64,000 nt of DNA from Bernardetia sp. (lineage in GTDB: Bacteria; Bacteroidota; Bacteroidia; Cytophagales; Bernardetiaceae). Below are positions 26,489-34,774 of this stretch, one piece after another. The notes under the pieces are model-generated. The model had not been told where the DNA came from. It searched no databases and saw only the letters and a list, made by a program, of their open reading frames with translations. Positions within the stretch are counted from its first letter, which is position 1. Every line of letters starts with the position of its first letter. The translations under genes were made by a program, and so were the position numbers. The stretch covers positions 1-64,000 of the forward strand of contig JAHDBD010000005.1 in the NCBI GenBank assembly GCA_020630575.1, read 5' to 3'.

Positions 26489-27646
26489 ATGGAAACTACT
26501 CAAAATTCTCTTTTTAAAGAGGAAAATGAAAAAAGACAAATTATAGTAAAAGATAAAGATACTACTGAAACAGAAGAAAATTTTATCTATCCTGAAAATC
26601 TTAGAGGTTTTGAGATAGGAATAAAAGATGGTAATTTTAGTGTTTATGAGCTTGTACGTCAATATCAAAATGGAAGAATTATATTAGATGCAGAATTTCA
26701 AAGAAATCTAGTTTGGACAAAAAAAGATATGAGTCGTTTTATAGAATCCATTATTTTGGATTTGCCTATTCCAGCTTTATTTTTTAATCAAACAGTTGAG
26801 AATAAATATATTGTAGTTGATGGAAGACAGCGAATATCTACTTTAATTTCCTTTTTAGGAAAAGCAAAAGAGAATGATGTTTTTGAACATCTTAATTTTA
26901 AACTTACAGGCTTAAAAGGATTACCACACTTGAATGGAAAGACATATCAAGATTTAAAAGAATATATTGGTTTACAAGCAAGAATTGAAGATAAAGCTCT
27001 CAATATTTTTGTAATAAAACCCTCTGTAAAACTAGAAATTATCTATGATATTTTTGATAGAATAAATACAGGAGGAACAAGGCTTAATAAACAAGAAGTC
27101 AGAAATGCGCTTTTAGCAGGAAAATCTAATCAATTATTAAAAGATTTAGCTCAAACTGATTACTTTCAAGAAGCTATAAATGAAGGCATTTCTGATAAAA
27201 GAATGAAAGCACAAGAAACTGTTTTACGTGTTTTGTCTTTTATGATTTTTGATTATGAAAAAGAATATAAAGGAAGTATGAGTAATTTTTTAGAAATGGG
27301 AATGAAAGAACTCAATAAAACAGATGATAATAAAATAGAAGAGTTAAAAAATAGATTTGAAAAAGTAATGAAGCTATCTTATTCTATTTTTGAAGAAAAT
27401 AATTTTAGTTTGCAGTTGAATGAAAAATTTAAAAGAATAAATTTGTCTATAATGGATTCAATTTGTCATTTTTTAGATACTACAAATGAGAATTTTATAG
27501 AAGATAATAAAGAGAAAATAAGAAAAAATTATGAAACTCTAGTAAACGAGACTAATTATATAAAAGCTGTAACTTTAGCGACAAGTTCTAAAGAAAAAGT
27601 GCAAGAACGTTTTTATCTTGCCAAAACTATTTTATCAAACGTATAG
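26489..27646 (+). CDS. DUF262 (GmrSD N-terminal, ParB-like) protein of a three-gene defence-like cassette
   Basis: The 385-residue protein carries a complete DUF262 domain (about 45-210). It includes LDAEFQRNLVWTKKDMSRFI, the core DGRQR at 111-115 in the family's DG(Q/R)QR motif, and FDRINTGGTRLNKQEVRNAL around 189-208. DUF262 forms the N-terminal NTP-binding/nuclease-like part of the GmrSD restriction enzyme and occurs in many phage-defence proteins. There is no GmrD-type HNH domain (DUF1524) at the C-terminus, which is helical instead. It is 12 bp upstream of the ATPase gene, and the three genes form a tight operon. From memory, this set of domains matches the Menshen system. Confidence 0.93.
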   Translation: METTQNSLFKEENEKRQIIVKDKDTTETEENFIYPENLRGFEIGIKDGNFSVYELVRQYQNGRIILDAEFQRNLVWTKKDMSRFIESIILDLPIPALFFNQTVENKYIVVDGRQRISTLISFLGKAKENDVFEHLNFKLTGLKGLPHLNGKTYQDLKEYIGLQARIEDKALNIFVIKPSVKLEIIYDIFDRINTGGTRLNKQEVRNALLAGKSNQLLKDLAQTDYFQEAINEGISDKRMKAQETVLRVLSFMIFDYEKEYKGSMSNFLEMGMKELNKTDDNKIEELKNRFEKVMKLSYSIFEENNFSLQLNEKFKRINLSIMDSICHFLDTTNENFIEDNKEKIRKNYETLVNETNYIKAVTLATSSKEKVQERFYLAKTILSNV

Positions 27647-27658
27647 CACACCTTTTTT

Positions 27659-29014
27659 ATGCTCAAAGAAATTCGTTTAAAAAACTTCAAATGTTTTCGT
27701 GAAGAAACTACTTTTCCACTTTCTACCATAAACCTTTTGACAGGAATAAATGGAAGAGGAAAATCTACGCTTTTACAATCTATGCTTTTGATGAAACAAA
27801 GTGTAGAGCACAATGAATATACAAATAAACTTATTTTGAATGGTAGTTGTGTGAATTTAGGAACGTATGAAGATTTGCAGAATAGTGAAAGTGCTTTGGA
27901 GGAAGAGGTGGAAATTGAATTTAATAGTTATCTATATGACGATAATACATTATATAATTTAGAGATATACTATAAAATACTTAGTACTTTGCAAGTAGTA
28001 AGTATAAAGCTATTATTCAATATGGAATACGAAGACAAAAAGAGTAGTTATGAAGACTTGTTAGAATTAATTGATGCAAAGGGCAATTATAGTAATAGTA
28101 TAGTAAAAACTACAAATGTTTACAGAGCGAGAAATATTCCAATGGCGCATAAAATGCCTAGTATGGATACTCGTGTTTTTATAGAAAACTCATATCTACA
28201 TTTAATAGGGTTATTACCCTATATTAGCGAGGCAGCATCAATTGTAAACGATGCTATTAGTACAAAAGATGACAATAGTGCATTAGAATATAAGCAAATA
28301 GAAAAAATGAATTTTTATAATAAAATTCATTATACAGCAGCCGACCGATTAGGTTCACAAGAATATTATAAAAAAATAAATCTAAATGATTTTATAAGTG
28401 TAGACAAAAAAGGCGAAAACTTGGCAACGGTTATATTTGAGTTAAAAGAAAACTTAGTAAATGATAAATTATATTTAGGGAAAGATGCAAAGAATTTGGA
28501 GCAGCAAGTTGGCGAGTGGCTAAGTCAGATTTTTGATACAAAAGTAGAAATTGAAGTCATAGATAATTCTTATACTTTTGAACTTTTATTTACTATTAAT
28601 GGAAAAACACATAAACCCACCAATGTCGGTTTTGGTTATTCTTATATTTTGCCAATTATTGTTTCTGGTTTGATAGCAAAAGAAGGCGAAATTTTGATTA
28701 TAGAAAACCCAGAGGCACATTTACACCCAAAAGCACAATCAGAACTGACAAAATTTTTAGCAAAAGTAGCTTCTTGTGGCGTTCAGATTTTTATAGAAAG
28801 TCATAGTGAACATATTTTGAATGGTTTGAGAGTGGCTATTATTGAAGAAGAATTTGAAATTACAAATGAAGATGTAAATGTTTTATATTTTCATGATAAT
28901 GAAGATAGCTATTTTACCAAAATTCCTATAAAACCGAATGGAAAAATAGAAGTGAGAAAAGAAGGTTTCTTTGACCAAACTACAAAAGATTTAGATACAA
29001 TTTTAGGACTTTGA
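27659..29014 (+). CDS. AAA ATPase with DUF3696, second gene of the defence-like cassette
   Basis: The 451-residue protein is an ABC/SMC-type ATPase of the AAA_15/AAA_21 group. Walker A is GINGRGKS at 29-36, right after the typical RLKNFKCF strand. Walker B and its surroundings are ILIIENPEAHLHP near 345-357, and the conserved ESHSEHILNGLR follows at 380-391. The last 60 residues (VLYFHDNEDSYF, then KIEVRKEGFFDQ) fit DUF3696. Related ATPases (OLD, GajA, PtuA) drive nucleases in defence systems, but no TOPRIM domain is seen here, so the effector must be another subunit. It lies 12 bp after the DUF262 gene and 9 bp before the third gene. Confidence 0.93.
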   Translation: MLKEIRLKNFKCFREETTFPLSTINLLTGINGRGKSTLLQSMLLMKQSVEHNEYTNKLILNGSCVNLGTYEDLQNSESALEEEVEIEFNSYLYDDNTLYNLEIYYKILSTLQVVSIKLLFNMEYEDKKSSYEDLLELIDAKGNYSNSIVKTTNVYRARNIPMAHKMPSMDTRVFIENSYLHLIGLLPYISEAASIVNDAISTKDDNSALEYKQIEKMNFYNKIHYTAADRLGSQEYYKKINLNDFISVDKKGENLATVIFELKENLVNDKLYLGKDAKNLEQQVGEWLSQIFDTKVEIEVIDNSYTFELLFTINGKTHKPTNVGFGYSYILPIIVSGLIAKEGEILIIENPEAHLHPKAQSELTKFLAKVASCGVQIFIESHSEHILNGLRVAIIEEEFEITNEDVNVLYFHDNEDSYFTKIPIKPNGKIEVRKEGFFDQTTKDLDTILGL

Positions 29015-29023
29015 AAACTGATT

Positions 29024-29989
29024 ATGCAGATTGTAGAAATATTTATCAATGAACTTTCTTGGAATATAGGAAACTACAAAGACAATAATTCTTTGAGAAA
29101 GAGTATAGATACTTTTCGTACTATGCTTTCCTTAATTTTAGATAAAAATAAATCCTATTCTAATTTGAATTTGTTTTTTAATGGACAAGGTTTAAATGCT
29201 TTTTTGAAAGATGAATTTATCACAGAATACGAATATGATAATTTGGAGCAAATAAAAAGACATTTATTATCTTCAAAAGATTGGCAAGAAACAGAATACA
29301 AATTACATAAAGGACAAGATAATTTTTATCATTTGAACCTACTTGATAATGCATTAGAGCTTGTCAATAATACTTCATTAGCAGAAATTACACATCGAAA
29401 CATAGAAAAAGAAGATTGTACTTTTTTAATTCTTAATTTTGGTAATTCTCCTTACGGAAGAGAAAAATTTTTGAGCTTAATCAGAAAATCTCATACAAAA
29501 CTTCCTCAAATCACACATATTCAGCAAATTGATAATTTTGAAGAACTCAAAAAATGGCTTCGTGAAGAAATTGAATGGAAAAACATAACAGAACAATATA
29601 ATTCTATAACTGAAATTTGGGAAAATAGAGAAGAAATATTTCCGAATCTAATTTTTTGTGGAGATACTCAAAAGCAATTGGGAACTTTTGGGATTAAAGA
29701 TAAAGAGCTAAGAACAATTTTTGAAAAATTAAATGTCTTAGATAATTATCTTGCAAATAATACACAATTAAATTTTGATGATTTGAATCTTGACATTAGC
29801 CCTGAATCATCTTCTACAATGCAAAAATATGGAAATTTGCGACAATTTAGATTGCTCAACGGAGATATTGAAACCTTTACACTTCATATAAAACTATCTA
29901 ATTTACGCATTCATATTTTTCCAAATAACAAAGGCAAGTGCTACATAGGTTATATTGGAAAACATCTTCCAACTAAGAAGTTTAATTGA
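29024..29989 (+). CDS. Third protein of the defence-like cassette, RelE/Gp49-like C-terminus
   Basis: The 321-residue protein has no domain I can name in residues 1-260, a mixed alpha/beta region with FLILNFGNSPYGREKF near 130-150. The last 55 residues (NLRQFRLLNGDIETFTLH, then LRIHIFPN and IGYIGKHLPTKKF) read like the beta-sheet of RelE/HigB/Gp49-type RNases. The closing IGYIGKHLPT is typical of such toxins. Fusion to a long N-terminal region suggests that the ATPase restrains or activates it. It is translationally close to the ATPase gene (9 bp). From memory, a Gp49-like domain occurs in the Menshen system. The catalytic residues cannot be assigned with certainty. Confidence 0.82.
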   Translation: MQIVEIFINELSWNIGNYKDNNSLRKSIDTFRTMLSLILDKNKSYSNLNLFFNGQGLNAFLKDEFITEYEYDNLEQIKRHLLSSKDWQETEYKLHKGQDNFYHLNLLDNALELVNNTSLAEITHRNIEKEDCTFLILNFGNSPYGREKFLSLIRKSHTKLPQITHIQQIDNFEELKKWLREEIEWKNITEQYNSITEIWENREEIFPNLIFCGDTQKQLGTFGIKDKELRTIFEKLNVLDNYLANNTQLNFDDLNLDISPESSSTMQKYGNLRQFRLLNGDIETFTLHIKLSNLRIHIFPNNKGKCYIGYIGKHLPTKKFN

Positions 29990-30003
29990 TTTATAAAAAA
30001 AAA

Positions 30004-30029
30004 CGAACCACAAAATAAATTGCAGTTCG
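30004..30029 (-). terminator. Weak leftward terminator after the M20 peptidase gene
   Basis: On the minus strand a 5-bp stem (CGAAC with GTTCG) is followed by a run of nine T. The stem is short, so the call is tentative. It lies between the converging cassette and peptidase genes. Confidence 0.4.
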
Positions 30030-30050
30030 CTCTTTGTATAAAACTCTACT

Positions 30051-30080
30051 TGCCGTTGTTTGTGTCCCTACAAACGACAT
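30051..30080 (+). repeat. Copy of the TGCCGTTGT...AACGACAT intergenic repeat
   Basis: This stretch matches the minus strand of 7643-7672 with three substitutions and one gap. It lies at the boundary between the defence-like cassette and the M20 peptidase gene. Confidence 0.7.
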
Positions 30081-30091
30081 TATTTAAAAAT

Positions 30092-31471
30092 CTAAACCAA
30101 TTCAGGTTTATAAATTTCAGCATAACGGAAGAAGAAATGAGGAATTGTACTTATTCCTTTGTAATAATTGAAAAGTCCGTAATGTTCGTTTGGCGAGTGA
30201 ATGGCATCAGAATCTAAGCCAAATCCCATCAAAATACTATCAATTCCGAGTTCAGATTTAAACATCGCAACAATTGGAATACTTCCACCACCACGCATCG
30301 GAATTGGGTCTTTACCAAAGGTTTGTTTATAGGCATAACTTGCAGCTTGATATGCCTGTGAATCTGTTGGTGTTACAACTGGCTCGCCTCCATGATGAGG
30401 TTTTACGACAACACTAACTGAAGGAGGAGCAATTTTTTCAAAATGCTTCTTGAAAAGTTTAGTTATTGTTGCAGAATCTTGATTAGGAACTAAGCGCATA
30501 GAGATTTTTGCATACGCTTTCGAAGCAATAACTGTTTTTGCGCCTTCGCCTGTATAACCTCCCCAAATTCCGTTTACATCTAAAGTTGGACGGATAGAAG
30601 CACGCTCTAAAGTAGAATATCCTTTTTCACCTTCTACATCTTTAAGTCCAATAGATTTTTTATATTCTTCTAAAGAAAAAGGAGCTTTTGCCATCTCTGC
30701 ACGTTCTTCTTTTGAAAGTTCTGCTACATCATCATAAAAATTCTCTACTGTAATTCTGCCTTCTTCATCTTTCAAAGAAGCAATCATATCACAAAGAACA
30801 TTGATAGGATTTGGAACAGCACCACCATAAAGACCAGAGTGTAAATCACGATTAGGTCCTGTAACTTCTACTTCTACATACGAAAGACCACGCAAACCAA
30901 CTGTTACAGAAGGAATATCATTGGCAATCATTCCAGTATCAGAAATCAAAATTACATCAGTAGCTAATTTTTCTTTATTATTTGCGACAAAAATTCCTAA
31001 ATTGTCTGAACCTACTTCTTCTTCACCTTCTATCATAAACTTGACATTACAAGGCAAAGAATCAGTTTTCATCATAGCTTCAAATGCTTTAATGTGCATA
31101 TACATTTGTCCTTTATCATCACACGCACCACGAGCATAAATTTTCTCATCTCTAACAGTTGGCTCAAAAGGAGGCGTTTCCCAAAGCTCTAACGGATCTG
31201 GTGGCTGAACATCATAATGTCCATATACCAAAACAGTAGGTAAAGAAGAACCAATCATCTTTTCTCCATAAACAATTGGATAACCTGCTGTCTGACAAAG
31301 CTCTACTTTATCCGCTCCTGCTTCTTCTAGTTTTGTCTTTATAAATTCTCCAGCTCTGAAAACGTCTTCTTTGTATTTTTTGTCTGCACTTACAGAAGGG
31401 ATACGAAGTAAGTCTTTAAGCTCTTCTAAGAAGCGTTCTTTATTTTTTTCTATATAATCGTGTGTATTCAT
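30092..31471 (-). CDS. M20 family dipeptidase
   Basis: The 459-residue enzyme has the M20 peptidase layout and usual length for the dipeptidase (CNDP/PepV-like) branch. The metal ligands lie in VYGHYDVQPPD (His and Asp), GACDDKGQMYMH (bridging Asp), EGEEEVGS (catalytic Glu and ligand Glu) and ISDTG. A dimerisation domain (about 190-345) interrupts the catalytic domain, and the C-terminal His ligand is in DAIHSPNEHYG. It hydrolyses dipeptides in the cytoplasm with two zinc ions. A promoter is visible upstream at 31529-31557. Confidence 0.95.
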   Translation of the reverse strand: MNTHDYIEKNKERFLEELKDLLRIPSVSADKKYKEDVFRAGEFIKTKLEEAGADKVELCQTAGYPIVYGEKMIGSSLPTVLVYGHYDVQPPDPLELWETPPFEPTVRDEKIYARGACDDKGQMYMHIKAFEAMMKTDSLPCNVKFMIEGEEEVGSDNLGIFVANNKEKLATDVILISDTGMIANDIPSVTVGLRGLSYVEVEVTGPNRDLHSGLYGGAVPNPINVLCDMIASLKDEEGRITVENFYDDVAELSKEERAEMAKAPFSLEEYKKSIGLKDVEGEKGYSTLERASIRPTLDVNGIWGGYTGEGAKTVIASKAYAKISMRLVPNQDSATITKLFKKHFEKIAPPSVSVVVKPHHGGEPVVTPTDSQAYQAASYAYKQTFGKDPIPMRGGGSIPIVAMFKSELGIDSILMGFGLDSDAIHSPNEHYGLFNYYKGISTIPHFFFRYAEIYKPELV

Positions 31472-31528
31472 TAATAAGGGTATGTTTATATAAGTTTATT
31501 GAATGAGTTTTTACTAATATTTTTGATA

Positions 31529-31557
31529 CAAATTTAGTAAAAATAAAAATTCTTCAA
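31529..31557 (-). promoter_or_regulatory. Bacteroidetes-type promoter for the M20 peptidase gene
   Basis: On the minus strand a TTG (complement of 31555-31557) is followed after 18 bp by TAAATTTG (complement of 31529-31536), matching the TTG / TAnnTTTG consensus. It lies about 58 bp before the ATG. Confidence 0.6.
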
Positions 31558-31768
31558 CGAAGTTCGAATATACGGCTTTTTCTTCAAAAAAAGAACCTTC
31601 ATCTATTCAAAAGGTAGGATAGTCTAAAAAACAAATGTTTTTAATTCCTTTGGTTCGTCGTTTGTTCTTTACTCAAAAAATAAAACACTGTTTGAATAAA
31701 AAGTTACAAAAATTTGAAACAGTTTAGCAAAACAATCAAAATCATTCCATTCCAATACTCATTTCATA

Positions 31769-32746
31769 ATGAATTATCTCATTTTTATAGTCAGTGTTAT
31801 TGTTCTTGTTAAAGGAGCAGACTGGGTTACTGACGGAGCTTCATCAATTGCCAAACGCTTTAATATCTCTGACCTTATTATTGGTCTGACGGTGGTTTCG
31901 ATTGGTACTTCTGCACCTGAGCTGGTCGTAAATCTTTTTGCTTCTAGTAGTGGAAGCTCTGAACTTGCAATTGGAAATGTTTTGGGAAGTAATATTTTTA
32001 ATACATTAGCTATTTTAGGAATTTGTGCCATGATTTCGCCTGTTTTTGTCAAGCGTGCAACTGTTCAGATAGAAATTCCTTTAGGACTTTTGGCAGCTTT
32101 AGTATTAGGTGTTTTGGCAAATGATATGCTTATTGATGGTTCTAGTAATTCTATTTTAACCAGAAGTGATGGAATCATTTTACTCTTTTTCTTTGTGGTT
32201 TTTATGTATTATACATTTTTCTCAGCACAAAAAGATAAAAAATTATCTATTGAAGAAGCTGAGGACATACAAAAATTACCTTTAGGATTGTCTATATTGA
32301 TGCTTTTAGGTGGCTTTGCAGGACTTATTGGAGGAGGTAAGTTTATGGTAGATGCAGCTATCGAAATTGCACAATCTTGGGGAGTAAGTGAGGGAATTAT
32401 CGGACTTACCGTAGTGGCTGCAGGAACTTCTTTTCCAGAACTAGTTGTGTCAATTATGGCTGCACGAAAAGGGAGTGCAGATATGGCAATCGGTAATGTA
32501 GTAGGTTCAAATGTCTTTAATATTTTCTTTGTTTTGGGTATTAGTGCAACCGTTAGACCTATTCCATTTAACCCCAATACAAGCAATTTAGATGTTGTCG
32601 TTACAGCTTTAGGTTGTTTGATGGTTGTCGCTTTTGTTTTTATGGGAGAAGGGCGAAAAATAAGCAGAGGTGAAGGTTCAATTCTTACACTTGGCTATAT
32701 AGTCTATATTGCTTATTTAATTTATCAACAAATTGGATTAGCATAA
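31769..32746 (+). CDS. Calcium/sodium antiporter, YrbG/CaCA family
   Basis: The 325-residue membrane protein has about ten helices in two homologous halves. The alpha-repeats are clear: VSIGTSAPELVVNLFAS with AIGNVLGSNIFN in the first half and VAAGTSFPELVVSIMAA with AIGNVVGSNVFN in the second. The acidic ion-binding residues (E in APEL and FPEL) are kept. The protein exchanges cytosolic calcium for sodium or protons across the inner membrane. It has full length for a prokaryotic exchanger with no large loop. It is transcribed alone. Confidence 0.95.
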   Translation: MNYLIFIVSVIVLVKGADWVTDGASSIAKRFNISDLIIGLTVVSIGTSAPELVVNLFASSSGSSELAIGNVLGSNIFNTLAILGICAMISPVFVKRATVQIEIPLGLLAALVLGVLANDMLIDGSSNSILTRSDGIILLFFFVVFMYYTFFSAQKDKKLSIEEAEDIQKLPLGLSILMLLGGFAGLIGGGKFMVDAAIEIAQSWGVSEGIIGLTVVAAGTSFPELVVSIMAARKGSADMAIGNVVGSNVFNIFFVLGISATVRPIPFNPNTSNLDVVVTALGCLMVVAFVFMGEGRKISRGEGSILTLGYIVYIAYLIYQQIGLA

Positions 32747-32831
32747 CTTCCTAGAACTACACCAAAAAGGGTTTTTTAGATAAGATTTTCATAAAAAAAA
32801 TAGAAGAGTAAAATTTTGTTTTATCAATTGA

Positions 32832-32849
32832 ACAGGGTTTTAACCCTGT
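32832..32849. repeat. Core ACAGGGTT-N2-AACCCTGT palindrome
   Basis: This perfect copy of the core lies between the converging antiporter and rfbC genes. As at 18171, CAAT-type sequence flanks it. Confidence 0.8.
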
Positions 32850-32855
32850 TTATGC

Positions 32856-33398
32856 TTAATATTCCACCTCATCAAACAAAGGCAAATTTTTATCTTTTTC
32901 AGAAATAATAATTTTATCCAAATCCATTTGCCATTCTATTCCAATTTTTGGGTCATTATAATACATTCCTGTATCTGCCTTTGGCTCATAGAAAGCATCA
33001 CATTTATAAAAAAATTCAGCATAATCACTCAAAACTAAAAAACCGTGTGCAAATCCTTTTGGTATGAAAAGCTGTTTTTTATTTGTTCCAGAAAGATTTA
33101 TACTTAAACTTTTGCCATAAGTAGCTGATTCTTTTCTCAAATCAACAATTACATCTTGTACCTCTCCAACAATTACTCTAACTAGTTTAGACTGTCCAAA
33201 AGGAGATTTTTGAAAATGTAATCCTCTCATTACTCCCTTTGTAGAACCAGATTGGTTATCTTGCACAAAAGTAGGTTTCAGACCTGTGTGTTTCTCAAAA
33301 TCATTAAGATTAAAACTCTCAAAAAAATAACCTCTATGGTCTTCAAAAAGGCGTGGTTCAAAAACCCAAACACCTTCAAAATCTGTTTTGTTATACAT
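32856..33398 (-). CDS. rfbC: dTDP-4-dehydrorhamnose 3,5-epimerase
   Basis: The 180-residue protein is a standard RmlC cupin. Recognisable parts are FEPRLFEDHRGYFFESF, FVQDNQSGSTKGVMRGLHFQ with the catalytic His in RGLHFQ, VIVDLRKES, and FIPKGFAHGFLVLSD. It converts dTDP-4-keto-6-deoxyglucose to dTDP-4-keto-rhamnose for surface polysaccharide. The other dTDP-rhamnose genes (rmlA, rmlB, rmlD) are not in this window, which is unusual as they are often clustered. Confidence 0.96.
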   Translation of the reverse strand: MYNKTDFEGVWVFEPRLFEDHRGYFFESFNLNDFEKHTGLKPTFVQDNQSGSTKGVMRGLHFQKSPFGQSKLVRVIVGEVQDVIVDLRKESATYGKSLSINLSGTNKKQLFIPKGFAHGFLVLSDYAEFFYKCDAFYEPKADTGMYYNDPKIGIEWQMDLDKIIISEKDKNLPLFDEVEY

Positions 33399-33495
33399 AT
33401 AAATTAATTACGAATTAAACGAAGTAATACAAAATAACGTATTAATTTTAAGACTTGCCTAATTTTATCACTACTCTTTTCAAATTTTATAAAAA

Positions 33496-34548
33496 ATGAC
33501 CACACAAAAAACAATTTTATATCAGATTTCTTCTCGGGCTTGGGAACATCCAGCCGATCGTGCAGCCCTAAATTCACTCAAAAAAGTACCTGGATTGGAT
33601 AAACTTTTGAGTATGTTATTTGGAGCAACATCAGAGCGTTCGCTTCGTCTTATGTATTTGGCTTCTGCTGTTAGAGTTTCTGATAAGCAGTTTGCAAGAG
33701 TAAAAGTACTGTTTGATGAAATTTGCAAAACGTTTGATATAGAAAAAAAACCAGAGGTTTATGTTTCTCAAAGTGAAGTGCTGAATGCTTTTGCTGTGGG
33801 AATGGACAGTCCTTTTATCGTTTTGAATTCAGCTTTAGTAGAACGATTTGATGATGAAGAATTGACAGAAGTTTTGGGACACGAATTAGGTCATATTATG
33901 AGTGGACATATGTTGTATCGTACTCTTTTTATACTTCTTCAACAAATGTCAAGGGCTGTTATAAAACTTCCTATTCCTGATTGGATTTTCTCAGGTGTTT
34001 ATTATGCACTGCAAGAATGGAGTAGAAAAAGTGAGCTTAGTGCAGATAGAGCAGGTCTTTTGGCTACTCAAAATCCTGATGCTTCACTACGTGTATCGAT
34101 GAAATTAGCAGGAGGAGACTTTGAGCAAATGGATGTTGCAGCCTTTTTGGAGCAAGCCGAAGAATATCATAAAATGGACAATGTGAGTGATAATATCTTT
34201 AAGTTTTTTAATATAATTGGACAATCGCATCCTTTTGCATCTACTCGTGCTTTAGAAATTGTAAACTGGGTGCGTTCGGGAGATTATGATGCAACTTTAC
34301 AAGGAAATTACCCAAGAAGAACAGATGCTGAAAAAAATGCGTCTGTTTGGGAAGATGTAAAACAAGCATCAGAAGGTTATGCAAGTGATTTTAAGGAAGC
34401 AACACAATCGACAAGAAATACAGCACAATCTACACAGTTTAATGAACAGTTTAGGCAAACAGCTCAAAATGTATCTGAAAAAATGGATGAGACTACTAAA
34501 AAAGCAAAAGATTTTTTTGATGATTTTTTCAAGCCAAAAAAATATTAA
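33496..34548 (+). CDS. M48 family metallopeptidase
   Basis: The 350-residue protein has the zinc-protease motif HELGH (in LGHELGHIMSGHM) and the third ligand in SELSADRAGL. It is an M48 (HtpX/Ste24-like) protease. The N-terminus has no signal peptide, and only a weak hydrophobic stretch (LYRTLFILLQQM) follows the HELGH motif, so it may be cytosolic or membrane-associated. The C-terminal 80 residues are low-complexity, rich in Gln, Thr and Lys, and outside the catalytic domain. Ste24-like enzymes cut damaged membrane proteins; the role here is unknown. A long inverted repeat follows the stop. Confidence 0.93.
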   Translation: MTTQKTILYQISSRAWEHPADRAALNSLKKVPGLDKLLSMLFGATSERSLRLMYLASAVRVSDKQFARVKVLFDEICKTFDIEKKPEVYVSQSEVLNAFAVGMDSPFIVLNSALVERFDDEELTEVLGHELGHIMSGHMLYRTLFILLQQMSRAVIKLPIPDWIFSGVYYALQEWSRKSELSADRAGLLATQNPDASLRVSMKLAGGDFEQMDVAAFLEQAEEYHKMDNVSDNIFKFFNIIGQSHPFASTRALEIVNWVRSGDYDATLQGNYPRRTDAEKNASVWEDVKQASEGYASDFKEATQSTRNTAQSTQFNEQFRQTAQNVSEKMDETTKKAKDFFDDFFKPKKY

Positions 34549-34584
34549 TCTATTATGAATTACAAACAAAAGTAGAAGTTTTCT

Positions 34585-34624
34585 AAACTATTGATAACAC
34601 TTCACTAAGAGCTATCAATAGTTT
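34585..34624 (+). terminator. Long hairpin after the M48 gene
   Basis: AAACTATTGATA (34585-34596) pairs perfectly with TATCAATAGTTT (34613-34624). The T tract is short, so terminator strength is uncertain. Confidence 0.6.
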
Positions 34625-34774
34625 AAAATAAAAAATATATGACTTAAAATTAAATTTAGTGTAAGTTTTGATTGAGTTGAACAACTTACTTGACTGAACT
34701 GTTAAATCACTCTATTTGAATAATTAATTTTACTCTTATATTTTTAATTCATACTTCTAACTTTGTATTATCAT

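Noticed and set aside
30020-30217. 65-residue frame covering the end of the M20 peptidase gene
   Set aside because: It overlaps the peptidase C-terminus with its metal-ligand region, and its codons are antisense to it.
34758-34765. TAACTTTG just before the adaptor gene
   Set aside because: It would start transcription at the ATG itself and has no spaced -33 TTG.
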